A DNA stretch of 64,000 nt from Paenibacillus glucanolyticus NBRC 15330 (GCF_004000885.1 NZ_BIMC01000002.1:248001-312000); one strand, 5' to 3'; positions 8,569-17,800 are shown, numbered from the stretch's first letter. Notes: generated by a model from the letters alone, not told the origin. A program made the numbers and translations.

Positions 8569-9777
8569 ATGAAAAATGTAGTAGGAAAGCATTGTGCCCG
8601 ATTATTGCCGGTTGTTGTTCTCGCCGCTGCGCTGTCTGCCTGCCAGTCCCAGGATCGGTTAACGATTGTGGAACCGGGCGGCAGCCATAACATTCAACCA
8701 CCTGTCTCAAACGCAGGCAGCAATGCTTCGGAGGAGCGCAAGCTCACGGTAGTGGAAGGATCAACAGGGGGGACGAGTCGGGAATTGGTTGTGAATCAGA
8801 CCCATCGAATCCCATCATCGAACATTGAGGCGTGGCTGTCCGAGAATGAAGTACGGGTTACCACCACCAAAATGGTGAAGGAAGCAACCGAAACGGAAGA
8901 ACCGAAGTATGCTTATACCACGGAAGCCGTGAATGTAAGCACAGGCGAGCGCCGCGAGATCAAGAATCATGAAGAACAGCATCCAGGTGAACATTACGTC
9001 AAGGAAGATGCATCACCGGACGGTAAATACAGTTTCATTCAGAAGTGGAGGGATAAGTACACGGCGGACAATTATATGAAGGATTTGAGCACAGGCAAAA
9101 GTGTACTGGTGAAGGGTGACAATTATATGGAGGTGGGGGGTTGGCTCAATTCCGATACCTATGTCCTTGCAGCAGGCTCCATGAGCGGCAAAGGGGAGAT
9201 TCGTCTTATTTCCACGGACGGTTCATATGAGACCATTTCAATCGAAGATGAGGATGTTGAATCGTATAACCAATTTGGGGCTAGTAAAGGCCGGATATAT
9301 TATACGGATGTGAACCAAGTGCTTAAGGTTGTTGAACCGGGACAGTCGAAGCCTGTGAGACTCATTGAAAACGTATGGAGCTTTGAAATATCGCCGGACA
9401 GCGAATACATCGCCGTCTCTACCGCCACGAAAACGGACGGAGAACAAGGCAGCGAGCTGTTAATTTATGACGCGGCTGGTCGTCTGCAAGGCACGCTTAT
9501 CGGAAAAGGCGATATGATCTCTTATTTATCCTGGTCGCCGGATTCCTCCAAATTAGCCTTCGACGTCTATTCTGAGAATGAGAGCGGAATGAACGGTGTG
9601 TATGTTTTTGATACGGCTTCCGGGAAGGTAAGCTGGATGGCGCCCTATTATTCCTCGGTTCATCCTGCCGCCCATCCTCAATATCCTCTGAATTGGAGTC
9701 CGACAGGAAAAAGACTGGGAATTACGATTGAGGATAAGGAAGCTTTAATTGCGACTCACGTCATCGATTTTAAATAA
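8569..9777 (+). CDS. TolB-like beta-propeller lipoprotein
   Basis: Secreted lipoprotein of 402 residues. The signal peptide ends in the lipobox LSAC (cysteine about residue 25). The mature part contains propeller-blade motifs of the WD40/PD40 type: EISPDSEYIAVS, LSWSPDSSKLAFDV and NWSPTGKRLGIT, which resemble TolB and dipeptidyl-peptidase propellers. Its partner or ligand is unknown. GTAGGAGGAAC precedes the ATG at a normal spacing. It follows the two-component genes after a terminator and a candidate regulator box, so it is a likely target of that system. Confidence 0.8.
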   Translation: MKNVVGKHCARLLPVVVLAAALSACQSQDRLTIVEPGGSHNIQPPVSNAGSNASEERKLTVVEGSTGGTSRELVVNQTHRIPSSNIEAWLSENEVRVTTTKMVKEATETEEPKYAYTTEAVNVSTGERREIKNHEEQHPGEHYVKEDASPDGKYSFIQKWRDKYTADNYMKDLSTGKSVLVKGDNYMEVGGWLNSDTYVLAAGSMSGKGEIRLISTDGSYETISIEDEDVESYNQFGASKGRIYYTDVNQVLKVVEPGQSKPVRLIENVWSFEISPDSEYIAVSTATKTDGEQGSELLIYDAAGRLQGTLIGKGDMISYLSWSPDSSKLAFDVYSENESGMNGVYVFDTASGKVSWMAPYYSSVHPAAHPQYPLNWSPTGKRLGITIEDKEALIATHVIDFK

Positions 9778-9868
9778 AAATATCGCATATAACCATTTTA
9801 TGGATGAACGATCAACCATTTACTTATCGGCTTGAAATGTCGGTGAGACTACGAGAGGAATGAAGAGA

Positions 9869-10558
9869 ATGAAACAGCTGAGAAAATCAATGGTGGCAGT
9901 TGCCGTATTAGGTATGACATTAACGGGAGCAGTCGGCGTATATGCAGGAGCGAACCTGGAGAAAATCTCGGCTTACCTGAATCATAGCATTGGCATCAAA
10001 GTCGAAGGTACAGCCTATAACACAGGTGGGAAGCTGACCCCTATCACCTATAAAAACACTACGTATCTCCCTGTTCGCGCGATTGCGGACGTGCTGAATG
10101 TTCCTGTTCAGTACGATGCGAAGAATAACCAAGTGCTGATCGGAAGCCATTCAGGAAACGGACAGACGTCCGAGCTCACCACAGTGAAATACAGCGACGC
10201 CCAGTTAAAAGAAATCAAAAGCGCATTCGCTAAATTCGATGGTTTCACAACACCCTATACTCCTAATCAGATGATCCAAGGGGATGTGTACCAAAAGACA
10301 GGGGCATCGGAAGATGGAGTCAATATGGTATTTAAACATATGACGGTCTATATCTCCCCAAGAGACTACTCTCACGGGTATGACAGCACACCCGTAACAC
10401 TGTCCAACGGAACCAAAGCTAAATGGTATACGCCGGATGATACGGCTATGCTGGGATTCCAATTCCATGATCGCTTCGTAACGATCAGCTCACCGGATCA
10501 TTCCTTAAGCAAAGCACAGCTGGAAAAGGTGGCTGTAAGTGTCGCTCAAGTGAAGTAA
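9869..10558 (+). CDS. secreted stalk-domain (copper amine oxidase N-like) protein
   Basis: Exported protein of 229 residues. The signal peptide (basic MKQLRKS, hydrophobic core to about residue 25, ending GVYAGA) leads into a copper-amine-oxidase N-terminal-like domain at about residues 35-90, recognisable by ITYKNTTYLPVRAIADVLNV and NNQVLIG. These 'stalk' domains are common in Paenibacillus surface proteins and need not bind copper. The C-terminal half has no known match. I chose ATG 9869 over 9860 because GAGAGG at 9853-9858 is too close to the earlier one. It may be co-transcribed with the lipoprotein 91 bases upstream, as no terminator lies between. Confidence 0.75.
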   Translation: MKQLRKSMVAVAVLGMTLTGAVGVYAGANLEKISAYLNHSIGIKVEGTAYNTGGKLTPITYKNTTYLPVRAIADVLNVPVQYDAKNNQVLIGSHSGNGQTSELTTVKYSDAQLKEIKSAFAKFDGFTTPYTPNQMIQGDVYQKTGASEDGVNMVFKHMTVYISPRDYSHGYDSTPVTLSNGTKAKWYTPDDTAMLGFQFHDRFVTISSPDHSLSKAQLEKVAVSVAQVK

Positions 10559-10625
10559 TATATAGAGACTATAGAAGAGATATGAATGAGAGATTGAAAA
10601 AGGTTGAACAGCGGTTCATACAAAG

Positions 10626-10653
10626 AAGCAAGCAGGATCCTGCTTGCTTTTTC
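10626..10653 (+). terminator. rho-independent terminator
   Basis: Perfect 22-base palindrome AGCAAGCAGGATCCTGCTTGCT followed by a T run (10627-10653). It ends the lipoprotein/stalk-domain transcript. Confidence 0.85.
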
Positions 10654-11224
10654 ATTGTACTAGAATAAGTCCTCAGAGATATTTCCTGGGCAATCTATTC
10701 TGGTAAACGATGGGATTTCATGGAGCGAATAGTTCAAATAGAGTTTTCAAACACGTTGCAATAACAGGTATCCGCTAATGTTGGATGTTCTTTTGCGGAA
10801 TACGATTTTGAATCCTACATCATTATCCAGCAAGCAGGCCAAGGCTGTGCTTAATAACGCATTCGGTGTCAAATCTGCTCTGCAAGGTGAAGAGCTGCCG
10901 ATTACGCGCGCAGCAAGAATTCTGCGAGGAGAGCCAACAACGAGAGGGTTTCTTGACCAGTTGATTAATACAAGATCCGGCTGGGGAACAGCATTGACAG
11001 AAGCCATATGAATCACCTCTTCACTATAGTAGAATCACTATAGTAAATGATAAAGTGATCCGATATGTGCTAAATAAAAGGCGGAGCGGTTTATATAACC
11101 TGCCATTTGGGACGGGAAGACTTTATCTAAATCCGTTTAATCCCACATAAACTCGGGATCTGTATGGTATTATTTGGATGGGTGTGTTATAGAAGGAATT
11201 TGTGGGTGAGTGAGGGAGTATGAC
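10654..11224. other. unresolved 570-base stretch with repeated ACTATAGT operator
   Basis: Two overlapping frames compete here. On the plus strand, 10778-11011 encodes 77 residues (LSSKQAKAVLNNAFGVKSAL, then ARILRGEPTTRGFLDQLIN) without a ribosome site. On the minus strand, 11010 down to 10747 encodes 88 residues (MASVNAVPQPDLVLINW) behind a very good GAGGTGA site and the paired operator at 11021-11045. I recognise neither product. The minus frame has the better start signals and the plus frame the more natural composition, so one may be the eroded copy of a real gene. Confidence 0.3.
11021..11045. promoter_or_regulatory. paired ACTATAGT operator-like repeats
   Basis: TCACTATAGTA occurs twice, at 11021-11031 and 11035-11045, a 14-base period. 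Each copy contains the perfect palindrome ACTATAGT. On the minus strand the pair lies 10 to 35 bases upstream of an ATG with a strong ribosome site, exactly where a repressor would act. Confidence 0.45.
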
Positions 11225-11668
11225 ATGATTAGACTGCAACCTGTTAACCAGGAGAATTGGACGGAATGCATTAAACTGAAAGCGAAACCGGAGCAGGAAA
11301 GCTTTATTGCTTCCAATCTGTATTCGATTGCCCAGTTCCAATTCCTTAAGAATTTTGAGGCGATGGCTATTTACAATGATCAGACGATGGTCGGTTTTGC
11401 AATGTACGGCTTGGATTCGGATGACGGAAACTACTGGATTTATCGATACATGATAGATGGGCATCATCAAGGGAAGGGGTACGGCAAAGAGGCTTTGCGG
11501 TTCATAATTGAAGAAATCCGCAACAAACCTGATCGGACGAATGTCCTCATGCTGAGTTTTGACCCGAAGAACGAACAGGCAAGACAGCTGTACGTGAAAG
11601 CAGGTTTTGAGGAGATCGGGGTTATGCCGTGGTCTGCAGGAGAATCTGTAGCCAAACTTAATTTATAA
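11225..11668 (+). CDS. GNAT acetyltransferase, BltD-like
   Basis: A 147-residue GNAT enzyme. The acetyl-CoA loop is HHQGKGYGKEALRF (about residues 80-93), and the C-terminal strand is NEQARQLYVKAGFEEIG. The N-terminus (IRLQPVNQENWTECIKL) and SFIASNLYSIAQ closely fit the BltD/spermine-spermidine acetyltransferase-like group as I remember it, so a polyamine or similar amine is a reasonable guess. Start at ATG 11225 behind GAGGGA, rather than the in-frame GTG at 11210. It converges on the S-layer-domain gene with a shared terminator between them. Confidence 0.85.
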   Translation: MIRLQPVNQENWTECIKLKAKPEQESFIASNLYSIAQFQFLKNFEAMAIYNDQTMVGFAMYGLDSDDGNYWIYRYMIDGHHQGKGYGKEALRFIIEEIRNKPDRTNVLMLSFDPKNEQARQLYVKAGFEEIGVMPWSAGESVAKLNL

Positions 11669-11742
11669 TTCGAGAGGTAACCTGAGGGAGACTGATGTAC
11701 CAGGATGCAAACAACGAATCGCTGCAGCTGTTTTCTAATAGG

Positions 11743-11783
11743 AAAGGGAGTGTTAGCTGTATACAACAGCTGCACTCCCTTTG
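11743..11783. terminator. bidirectional terminator
   Basis: Long hairpin: AAAGGGAGTG and AGCTGT on the left pair with ACAGCT and CACTCCCTTT on the right. It lies between two convergent genes (GNAT and S-layer-domain protein) and can serve both. Confidence 0.75.
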
Positions 11784-11809
11784 TATTGAGCTAATGATAG
11801 ATTGGGCTC

Positions 11810-12994
11810 TTATTCCAATAATTTGGTGAAGTCCTGTAAGGTATCGGCATAATAATACTGAACTTCAATGCTATTATTATCGTTGGTGGCTTTTTGACCC
11901 TTGCTCCGAATGATTGGAAAGAATTCTGCATAGTGTGCGCCATTCAGGGATATTCGAACAGGCTGTTTAGGATTGCTCAATTGTTCGTAAGTGTAATAGG
12001 AAGGCTCCCCGTTTATGTTGATCTGCAAGTCGAGTTTCTCTGAAGCGTTCATGGCGAGATAGAACTCCGAGGCGCCATCGGGATTCATCAGAGCAAAATC
12101 AGAAACCGGACTTACTCCGTGTCCCGATCGCGATCCTGCATACATGTAGACTTTTGTTCCGTTCGGAATGAGATCGTCCTGCGACGGTGCCTTAATATAG
12201 CTGGCGCCTTCATAGTAGTTGTATATGCGATGCAGAATGACCGAGGTTTCGGCTAAGGTCACCTTTTGATTTGGACGAAAATATCCTTTTGCGTCGGGCT
12301 TCATGATGCCAGCCTCGGCAAAACCGAGCAGGGCATAGGCTTTGACGTAATCAAGGTCCGAAGCTAGCGAAGGCCCCCATTTTTTGTCTTGCAGCAACCC
12401 AATTTCAGGCGCTAACGGCTGATAAGCATACTTCCATTTTTCATATTGGTTGTAGGAATTGAAATATCTCTTGGGGATATCCTTAAACGAACGAAGTCTG
12501 GCAATATCTTCACCCTCCGGTAGTACCAGTGCGTAACCGATATCTTTAAAGAGCGCATTCAGCGTAATCAACAGGTCCCAGCGTGTTAACACTTTCTCCG
12601 GCTGGTAAGTGAATGTTTCATTGTGATAATTTATTTTGTCGGCTGCTTCAATTAGCCCGCTAGACATGCTGCCGTAAACATCCTTGAAAATGGGATAGGA
12701 CGAGTGTCCATTGGGCACGCCCGGAATGTTGACTTTCTTGTCGCTGGGAACCCGGAACTCGGGAAACAGCCGATGAACCATAAGTGTAAGATCGGTCTTG
12801 GTCACCATCTTGCCTAATGTTTGGGTTCGATACTCCATATTCTCAAATACCCCTTGAGACCTAAGAAAATCAACGGATTTCTCGGCCCAGGCATATTTGG
12901 ATGTGCTGGATTCCGCTGCACTTGCCATAGACGTCATGCATAGTGATAGAATAAGAGTTAAAGCGAATAATCGGCGCCACCTTTTTAACAACAT
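11810..12994 (-). CDS. secreted S-layer-homology domain protein
   Basis: Exported protein of 394 residues. A typical signal peptide (LLKRWRRLF, hydrophobic core, ASAAE cleavage near residue 27) is followed by three degenerate SLH-type repeats: WAEKSVDFLRSQGVFEN near residue 36, an acidic segment with FKDVYGSM and LTRWDLLITLNALFKDIGY in the middle, and FAEAGIMKPDAKGYFRPNQ with LAETSVILHRIYNYYEG near residue 225. SLH domains bind pyruvylated cell-wall polymers. The C-terminal 130 residues have no recognised fold. A shared terminator lies downstream. Confidence 0.75.
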   Translation of the reverse strand: MLLKRWRRLFALTLILSLCMTSMASAAESSTSKYAWAEKSVDFLRSQGVFENMEYRTQTLGKMVTKTDLTLMVHRLFPEFRVPSDKKVNIPGVPNGHSSYPIFKDVYGSMSSGLIEAADKINYHNETFTYQPEKVLTRWDLLITLNALFKDIGYALVLPEGEDIARLRSFKDIPKRYFNSYNQYEKWKYAYQPLAPEIGLLQDKKWGPSLASDLDYVKAYALLGFAEAGIMKPDAKGYFRPNQKVTLAETSVILHRIYNYYEGASYIKAPSQDDLIPNGTKVYMYAGSRSGHGVSPVSDFALMNPDGASEFYLAMNASEKLDLQININGEPSYYTYEQLSNPKQPVRISLNGAHYAEFFPIIRSKGQKATNDNNSIEVQYYYADTLQDFTKLLE

Positions 12995-13250
12995 GATTGC
13001 CTCCTGTATGTCTCTATGTATTGGTTTTATATTCCACTATTGTAGACGACAAATTATGACAATATCAATTGTTTTTTATTACGAAAGACCTATTCAGGGA
13101 TTTTTAATAGAAGAGTGGCCGTTGACTTTATCATTCAAAATGGTAATATTTTAAGTCATTAGATCAAGTGAGTATTTCTGCTTATTCATATAACAACAGG
13201 ATTCTGCTATCTTTAAATAGGATTGCATCTGATGACGGAGGAGGGAACGC

Positions 13251-13928
13251 ATGGGAATAGATTGGTACGACATGATCGCACGCCGGAACGGTGGATACCA
13301 AGGAAGAGCGAAATACACGGTGGTCGGAAGGTCGGCTGAGGACGTGTACGAGGAGCGATTGGTAGAGATGCTGCCAACATTTCGTTCGGTGCTGGATGCA
13401 GGCTGCGGACATGGTGAATTCACGCTCAAGATGTCCAGACATGCAGAGCAAATCACAGGTTTTGACAACTCCGCGGAGATGATTCGAATATCCCAATCCC
13501 TACTGGAATCCAGCGGAATCGGTAATGTTGAATTTGTGTATGCCACCACGAAGGCGGAGCTGCCTTTTCATGATGGCCAGTTTGATTTCATCTATGATCG
13601 GCGGGGTCCAACCTCCATCCTGGAGCATCCGCGAATTCTGTGTTCTGGCGGAACCATCTTCGGCATACATACTGATGTGACTGACGTGAGAAGACGATTG
13701 TCCGAGAATGGCTACGTTGATGTAACGATCGAAGAATTTAATGAAGCGGTAACTTACTTCCCGAGTGGGGTTGAATTTGCATTAAATTTGTCGGATACGC
13801 CTGGTAATCCCGATTTCACCTTGCCGGAACGAAAGGGTGAGCTTGAAGCCAAGATACGGGAGAATCAGATCGATGGGCGGCTGGGGATCCGTGAGCTCAA
13901 ATATATATGGAAGGCAACGAAGGCATGA
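13251..13928 (+). CDS. class I SAM-dependent methyltransferase
   Basis: A 225-residue methyltransferase. Motif I is VLDAGCGHGEFTLKM (about residues 47-61), then ITGFDNSAEMI for the ribose-binding acidic residue, and FDFIYDRRGPTS at the active-site strand. The Rossmann portion is slightly shorter than usual after this point (LSENGYVDVTIEEFNEAVTYF). The substrate is unknown. GGAGGGAACGC precedes the ATG. A DinB-type gene follows 41 bases later with its own AAGGAG site, probably in the same operon. Confidence 0.8.
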   Translation: MGIDWYDMIARRNGGYQGRAKYTVVGRSAEDVYEERLVEMLPTFRSVLDAGCGHGEFTLKMSRHAEQITGFDNSAEMIRISQSLLESSGIGNVEFVYATTKAELPFHDGQFDFIYDRRGPTSILEHPRILCSGGTIFGIHTDVTDVRRRLSENGYVDVTIEEFNEAVTYFPSGVEFALNLSDTPGNPDFTLPERKGELEAKIRENQIDGRLGIRELKYIWKATKA

Positions 13929-13969
13929 AACAAAGATCTTTTATCATACCTGATAAGGAGTGATTGGAT

Positions 13970-14443
13970 ATGGATCATGATTTCAACCGACAATGGCTGA
14001 TTACGAAGTTCGACAACATCCGCAGCCGTACGCTCAAAGTGCTGGTGCAGTTGAACGATGAGCAAGTCAATTGGAGGCCAAGACCTTCAAGTTTAAGCAT
14101 ATCTACGCTGATCAGGCATATCGATGGCAATATGAAGGAGCGAGTAACGAAGGGGATTCTGCATCAAGACGTTATGCGGAACCGGGAGGAAGAATTGACC
14201 CAGACGTTTGTAAGCCGGGATGATTTGATCCAAATCGTGAAGAACCGGTTCCAGTTCCTTATAGACACAGTAAGCTCCATGTCGAATGACGATTTTGAAC
14301 AGGTTCAATCGGTAAGGGGGACGGAGAGAACGAATCTGGATATTCTGCATCAATGCGCCACGCATTACTCGGAGCATATGGGTCAAATTTTTTATATCGC
14401 CAAACAGTGTTTAGAGGTCCAATATAAATCCACATCGATTTAG
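13970..14443 (+). CDS. DinB/DUF1572-type four-helix protein
   Basis: A 157-residue member of the DinB-like superfamily, four-helix proteins that bind a divalent metal through three histidines. Visible landmarks are LNDEQVNWRP near residue 27, STLIRHIDGN near residue 43 and the C-terminal CATHYSEHMGQIFYIAKQ, which carries the last metal-binding histidines. Relatives include bacillithiol-dependent transferases, but the function of this one is unknown. ATG 13970 lies nine bases after AAGGAG; the in-frame TTG at 13964 is too close to that site. Confidence 0.8.
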   Translation: MDHDFNRQWLITKFDNIRSRTLKVLVQLNDEQVNWRPRPSSLSISTLIRHIDGNMKERVTKGILHQDVMRNREEELTQTFVSRDDLIQIVKNRFQFLIDTVSSMSNDDFEQVQSVRGTERTNLDILHQCATHYSEHMGQIFYIAKQCLEVQYKSTSI

Positions 14444-14446
14444 TAT

Positions 14447-14497
14447 GAAAGCCCCCCTTAGCTGGTGTGTATGTCCAGCTGTTTAGGGGGACTTTTG
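14447..14497 (+). terminator. rho-independent terminator
   Basis: Hairpin with CCCCCT and AGCTGG on the left pairing with CCAGCT and AGGGGG on the right, then CTTTT. It lies between the convergent DinB and acetamidase genes and may also serve the minus strand. Confidence 0.75.
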
Positions 14498-14530
14498 AAT
14501 TGAGAAATATTCAACTAAGAAAAAATGAGA

Positions 14531-16099
14531 TCAATCCAGCGCAGGGGTTACGCTGGCCTTCAGCTCATTCCCGCTGGTGGTCCAGTTCACATGGGCTCCA
14601 AATAGAACGGGAATACTCCGGATCGGAATCAGGGTGACGCCGTCCTTCATCATTGCGGCATCGCTGTTGTAGACCGCCTTGCCATCCATTTCAAAGATAG
14701 CCTGCCCGATCGGGATCGTCACAGTCTTGCCGTCGGCTGAAGCAAGGGCGGCATATTTCTTAGGGTCCCACTTCACTTCATATCCCAAACCCTCAGCCAC
14801 CGAGCGAAGGGGAACGTAGAACTCGTCATTAATGATGGAGGAAGGCAGGGTGGAACCATGGATGGCGATGGAGAGCTTGAGATTGTTGATGAAATGCCTC
14901 TTATGGATGAGGGCGTGTATTCCCTTCGTTTTGTCCACGACCTGAGAGACCTCGTAGTCCGTGGCGGCACTCATGTAAGCATAGGCGGTTGCGCGATCCA
15001 TTCCAAGCTTCTCATTCAGGAAACCAAGCGCTTCACGTACCGCTTCCTTCATGGCCTCATCCAGATCTGCGTCAAGACCGACGGGAATCCAGTAATCCTC
15101 GGTTTCGGCAAAAGGCTGCTTGAGCTCGGTTCGCGGAAGGGAGGGGTCTCCCGGCTTCAGCACAGTCAATCGGAAGGTACCGCGAAGGGAGGCCTCCATC
15201 GCAGTCAATGCGACTTCGCCGTCTCCTTGTGCAAAGTGAGGGTCTCCGGTATAGAAGAGTCCGCCTTTAACCTGGATCGGCAGATACAGGGTCGAGCCGA
15301 CACCGAGCTCGTTGATATCGATATTCCCTCCCGTTTCGATCGGCGGGACACTGCTTACTTTTTCGCTGGTATCTGGCGCCACGCCCATAAGGCCCATGAA
15401 AGGTTTAAGGGGAAAGCGCACCTGGCCGCCCTTTTCAATGGGAAGCACGCCATAGAGCTTGCCGTTGATTTCTTCTACCGGTGTAAATTTGGATATATTT
15501 TGATATAACTCGGGATTCGCCGCGTTTGCTCCTTCCTTGCGCCCCTCATTCTCTGGATATTCACCGGGAAGTGCGCCCTTGTAATGCCGATTGGAAATGA
15601 CGCCATAGGGAACTCGTGGAGTAAGAGACAGCACTTCAACCTTCAATACGTCACCAGGCTCAGCCCCCTGAATGTCGATGGGCCCCGTTACCACATGCGG
15701 ACCATCTGCATCGAAATCATGCGGAAGGTCAGATGCGGCAATCGCTTTAGCATCATTAAGCACCTGATCCGGCCGGATACCGAATGAAGCAAAATACTTC
15801 TCCGGATCCCGTCCTTGGTCTTCGAGAATTCCCTCATGGGATAATGTATCAAAAGTGATGGTACTGCCGGAGGAGACAGTCAGGATGGATTGGCTGTCCC
15901 GATTCGGAAGAAACCCCCAGCTGATGTTCTCCAGGGAACTGGGAACGTAATAATCCGCTTTGATCTGATCTTTGCTAACGGATTGCAGGATAGGAAACGA
16001 CGTATTCCCTGCGGCATGTGCAGGTACAGCTGTCAACAAAGTGAGGCTGCATAAAGCAACAGTTAGTGATCTACGCGTTGTTGTTCTCATTAATGGCAT
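14531..16099 (-). CDS. secreted acetamidase/formamidase with stalk domain
   Basis: A 522-residue protein: signal peptide (RTTTRRSLTVALCSLTLLTA, cleavage near AHAAG), then an acetamidase/formamidase (FmdA/AmdA) domain of about 350 residues with GPHVVTGPIDIQGAEPGDVLK, PVEEINGKLYGVLP, GGNIDINELGVGSTLYLPI and GDPHFAQGDGEV, the conserved blocks of that family. The last 90 residues are a copper-amine-oxidase-like stalk domain (LPSSIINDEFYVPLRSVAEG, KYAALASADGKTV). Family members hydrolyse small amides to ammonia and a carboxylate and are usually cytosolic. I used ATG 16099, which has AGGGGAGAT just upstream; the longer frame to 16171 lacks a site. Confidence 0.82.
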   Translation of the reverse strand: MPLMRTTTRRSLTVALCSLTLLTAVPAHAAGNTSFPILQSVSKDQIKADYYVPSSLENISWGFLPNRDSQSILTVSSGSTITFDTLSHEGILEDQGRDPEKYFASFGIRPDQVLNDAKAIAASDLPHDFDADGPHVVTGPIDIQGAEPGDVLKVEVLSLTPRVPYGVISNRHYKGALPGEYPENEGRKEGANAANPELYQNISKFTPVEEINGKLYGVLPIEKGGQVRFPLKPFMGLMGVAPDTSEKVSSVPPIETGGNIDINELGVGSTLYLPIQVKGGLFYTGDPHFAQGDGEVALTAMEASLRGTFRLTVLKPGDPSLPRTELKQPFAETEDYWIPVGLDADLDEAMKEAVREALGFLNEKLGMDRATAYAYMSAATDYEVSQVVDKTKGIHALIHKRHFINNLKLSIAIHGSTLPSSIINDEFYVPLRSVAEGLGYEVKWDPKKYAALASADGKTVTIPIGQAIFEMDGKAVYNSDAAMMKDGVTLIPIRSIPVLFGAHVNWTTSGNELKASVTPALD

Positions 16100-16245
16100 A
16101 TTATCTCCCCTAACTCGTATGTATAATATCAATCTAGCAGCATTATACATCGGAATTATGAGAATTAACAATATATATGTAATATATTATAACATTAATA
16201 GGATGAATTAATTACATAGAACTAAATGGTATAAATTGAATTACC

Positions 16246-16285
16246 TAAGAAAACCTTCCATACCCCTTGTGATACGGAAGGTTCA
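16246..16285 (-). terminator. rho-independent terminator of the minus-strand nuclease gene
   Basis: Read on the minus strand: AACCTTCC, a loop of 16 bases with further inner pairing, GGAAGGTT, then TTCTT. It lies about 30-70 bases past the stop at 16316. Confidence 0.65.
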
Positions 16286-16315
16286 TGGAAGGTTTGAGTG
16301 ATCTTCATAATCATT

Positions 16316-17800
16316 TTAAGGCTGACCAGGCGAAGGGGCTTGGTGAGTCTCCTTTTTCTGCATGATGCTGGTAAGCGGCAGAGGCTCCAGGTAGGTGATC
16401 GATTCGTTGACGCCGGCATCCAGCTGCCCGTTATTGAATTGCACTCCGACGAGATGCGTACCCGAAGGGGATGAAATACCTAACGAGCGTCCACTGGTGG
16501 AGGTGCCGTTCAATCCCTGATTGTTGCCCGGCGTGAAGACGGCAAGCAGCTGAGAAGGCGAGAGGTCGTTCTCATTCGCGTTATACTTGGCAAGGAACTG
16601 CTCCCTGCTCAGGTCATAACAGCAAGGCTGCTTCTTGATCCAGATGACCTTGGTTTCGTTGGGACGAATGATGGTGTCCGTGCTGTATCGGTCCTTTGCA
16701 ATCGTCCAGCGGTTGGACTTCGATTTGTCGAATGGAAGAGCAGGGTCGTAATAATAGTAGATTTGGTACCCTTCCAGATCGATCTCCCGGTCATGGGGAT
16801 TGTAAATCTCCACATAATTATAATTGCCTTGATCGCTGGAGTTAGCCACGACTTCCGTGATGTGCAGGGCGGTGGTCAAAGGGAGCTTGGGTACTGTTTC
16901 CTCCGTGGTTTTGTTGGTCTTCTGCAGCGTGCCCGTGATCATGATCGGATAATGGTCGCTTGGGTATTGCCCCTCCTCATTGTAATTAATAATCTCGCTG
17001 TGCAGGACATTCCATCCCGTGCTATGCAGAATCCAGTCAATCCGGTTACCGCTGCCGCCACCCGTAGGGTCCTTGTAATTATGGAAGGTCCCCAGGTCAT
17101 CGTTAGTATGCTTCTTGGCGGTGATGTGTCCATCCGACAGCCCATTGCTTGTAAAAATAGAATACGTATCGCTTCCCGGAACGGTATTGAAATCGCCCGT
17201 CATAACCACGGGGATATCTGGTGCAAAGCCCTTCATTTTATCGATAATGAGCGCTGCGCTCTTCTGCCGGCAAACCTCGGATTGATGATCCAGATGCGTG
17301 TTTACCATATAAAAGGTTTTGCCGTTCCTCAGGTCCTGGAAGCGGACCCAGGTTACCATGCGCGGGATCTGATTTCCCCAGCTTGCAGAGCTGATGATCT
17401 GCGGGGTGTCCGACAGCCAAAAGTGCGACTGCTCCAAAGGCTTAAGCCGATCCATTTTATAAAAAACAGCCATATATTCTCCGAACTCCCCGCCTTCGCG
17501 GCCAACTCCGATTCGGCCATATCCCGGGAGGTCGTTCTCCAAATCAACGATTTGGCGGTGAAGGCCTTCCTGAGTTCCGATGACATCCGGTTGATTCTCT
17601 AATATCAAGTTCCTCATGACCGGTCGCCGGTTCTCCCATGGCTGATGATCATTCGCAGCATAGCGCAGGTTAAAACTCATGATCCGCAGTGGACCTGATG
17701 AAGTTTCAGCAGTGCCTGCCGGCTCACTGGCAGCGGAGAGAGACGTTGTTGTCAGAAATGTAAGCATCATGAACAGGCTGGTGATTTTGGGAATTCTCAT
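16316..17800 (-). CDS. secreted endonuclease/exonuclease/phosphatase with lamin-tail domain
   Basis: A 494-residue exported protein. After a signal peptide (MRIPKITSLFMMLTFLTTTS) comes an EEP-superfamily domain (about residues 35-300): RIMSFNLRY, PDVIGTQEGL with the catalytic glutamate, MVNTHLDH, VVMTGDFNT, and SDHYPIMI with the catalytic Asp-His pair. These metal-dependent enzymes cleave nucleic-acid or other phosphodiesters. A lamin-tail-type domain follows (ITEVVANSSDQGNYNYVEIY, IDLEGYQIYYY), which often accompanies secreted nucleases. ATG 17800 has AAGGAGG eight bases upstream; the frame extending to 17887 does not. The substrate is inferred. Confidence 0.82.
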   Translation of the reverse strand: MRIPKITSLFMMLTFLTTTSLSAASEPAGTAETSSGPLRIMSFNLRYAANDHQPWENRRPVMRNLILENQPDVIGTQEGLHRQIVDLENDLPGYGRIGVGREGGEFGEYMAVFYKMDRLKPLEQSHFWLSDTPQIISSASWGNQIPRMVTWVRFQDLRNGKTFYMVNTHLDHQSEVCRQKSAALIIDKMKGFAPDIPVVMTGDFNTVPGSDTYSIFTSNGLSDGHITAKKHTNDDLGTFHNYKDPTGGGSGNRIDWILHSTGWNVLHSEIINYNEEGQYPSDHYPIMITGTLQKTNKTTEETVPKLPLTTALHITEVVANSSDQGNYNYVEIYNPHDREIDLEGYQIYYYYDPALPFDKSKSNRWTIAKDRYSTDTIIRPNETKVIWIKKQPCCYDLSREQFLAKYNANENDLSPSQLLAVFTPGNNQGLNGTSTSGRSLGISSPSGTHLVGVQFNNGQLDAGVNESITYLEPLPLTSIMQKKETHQAPSPGQP

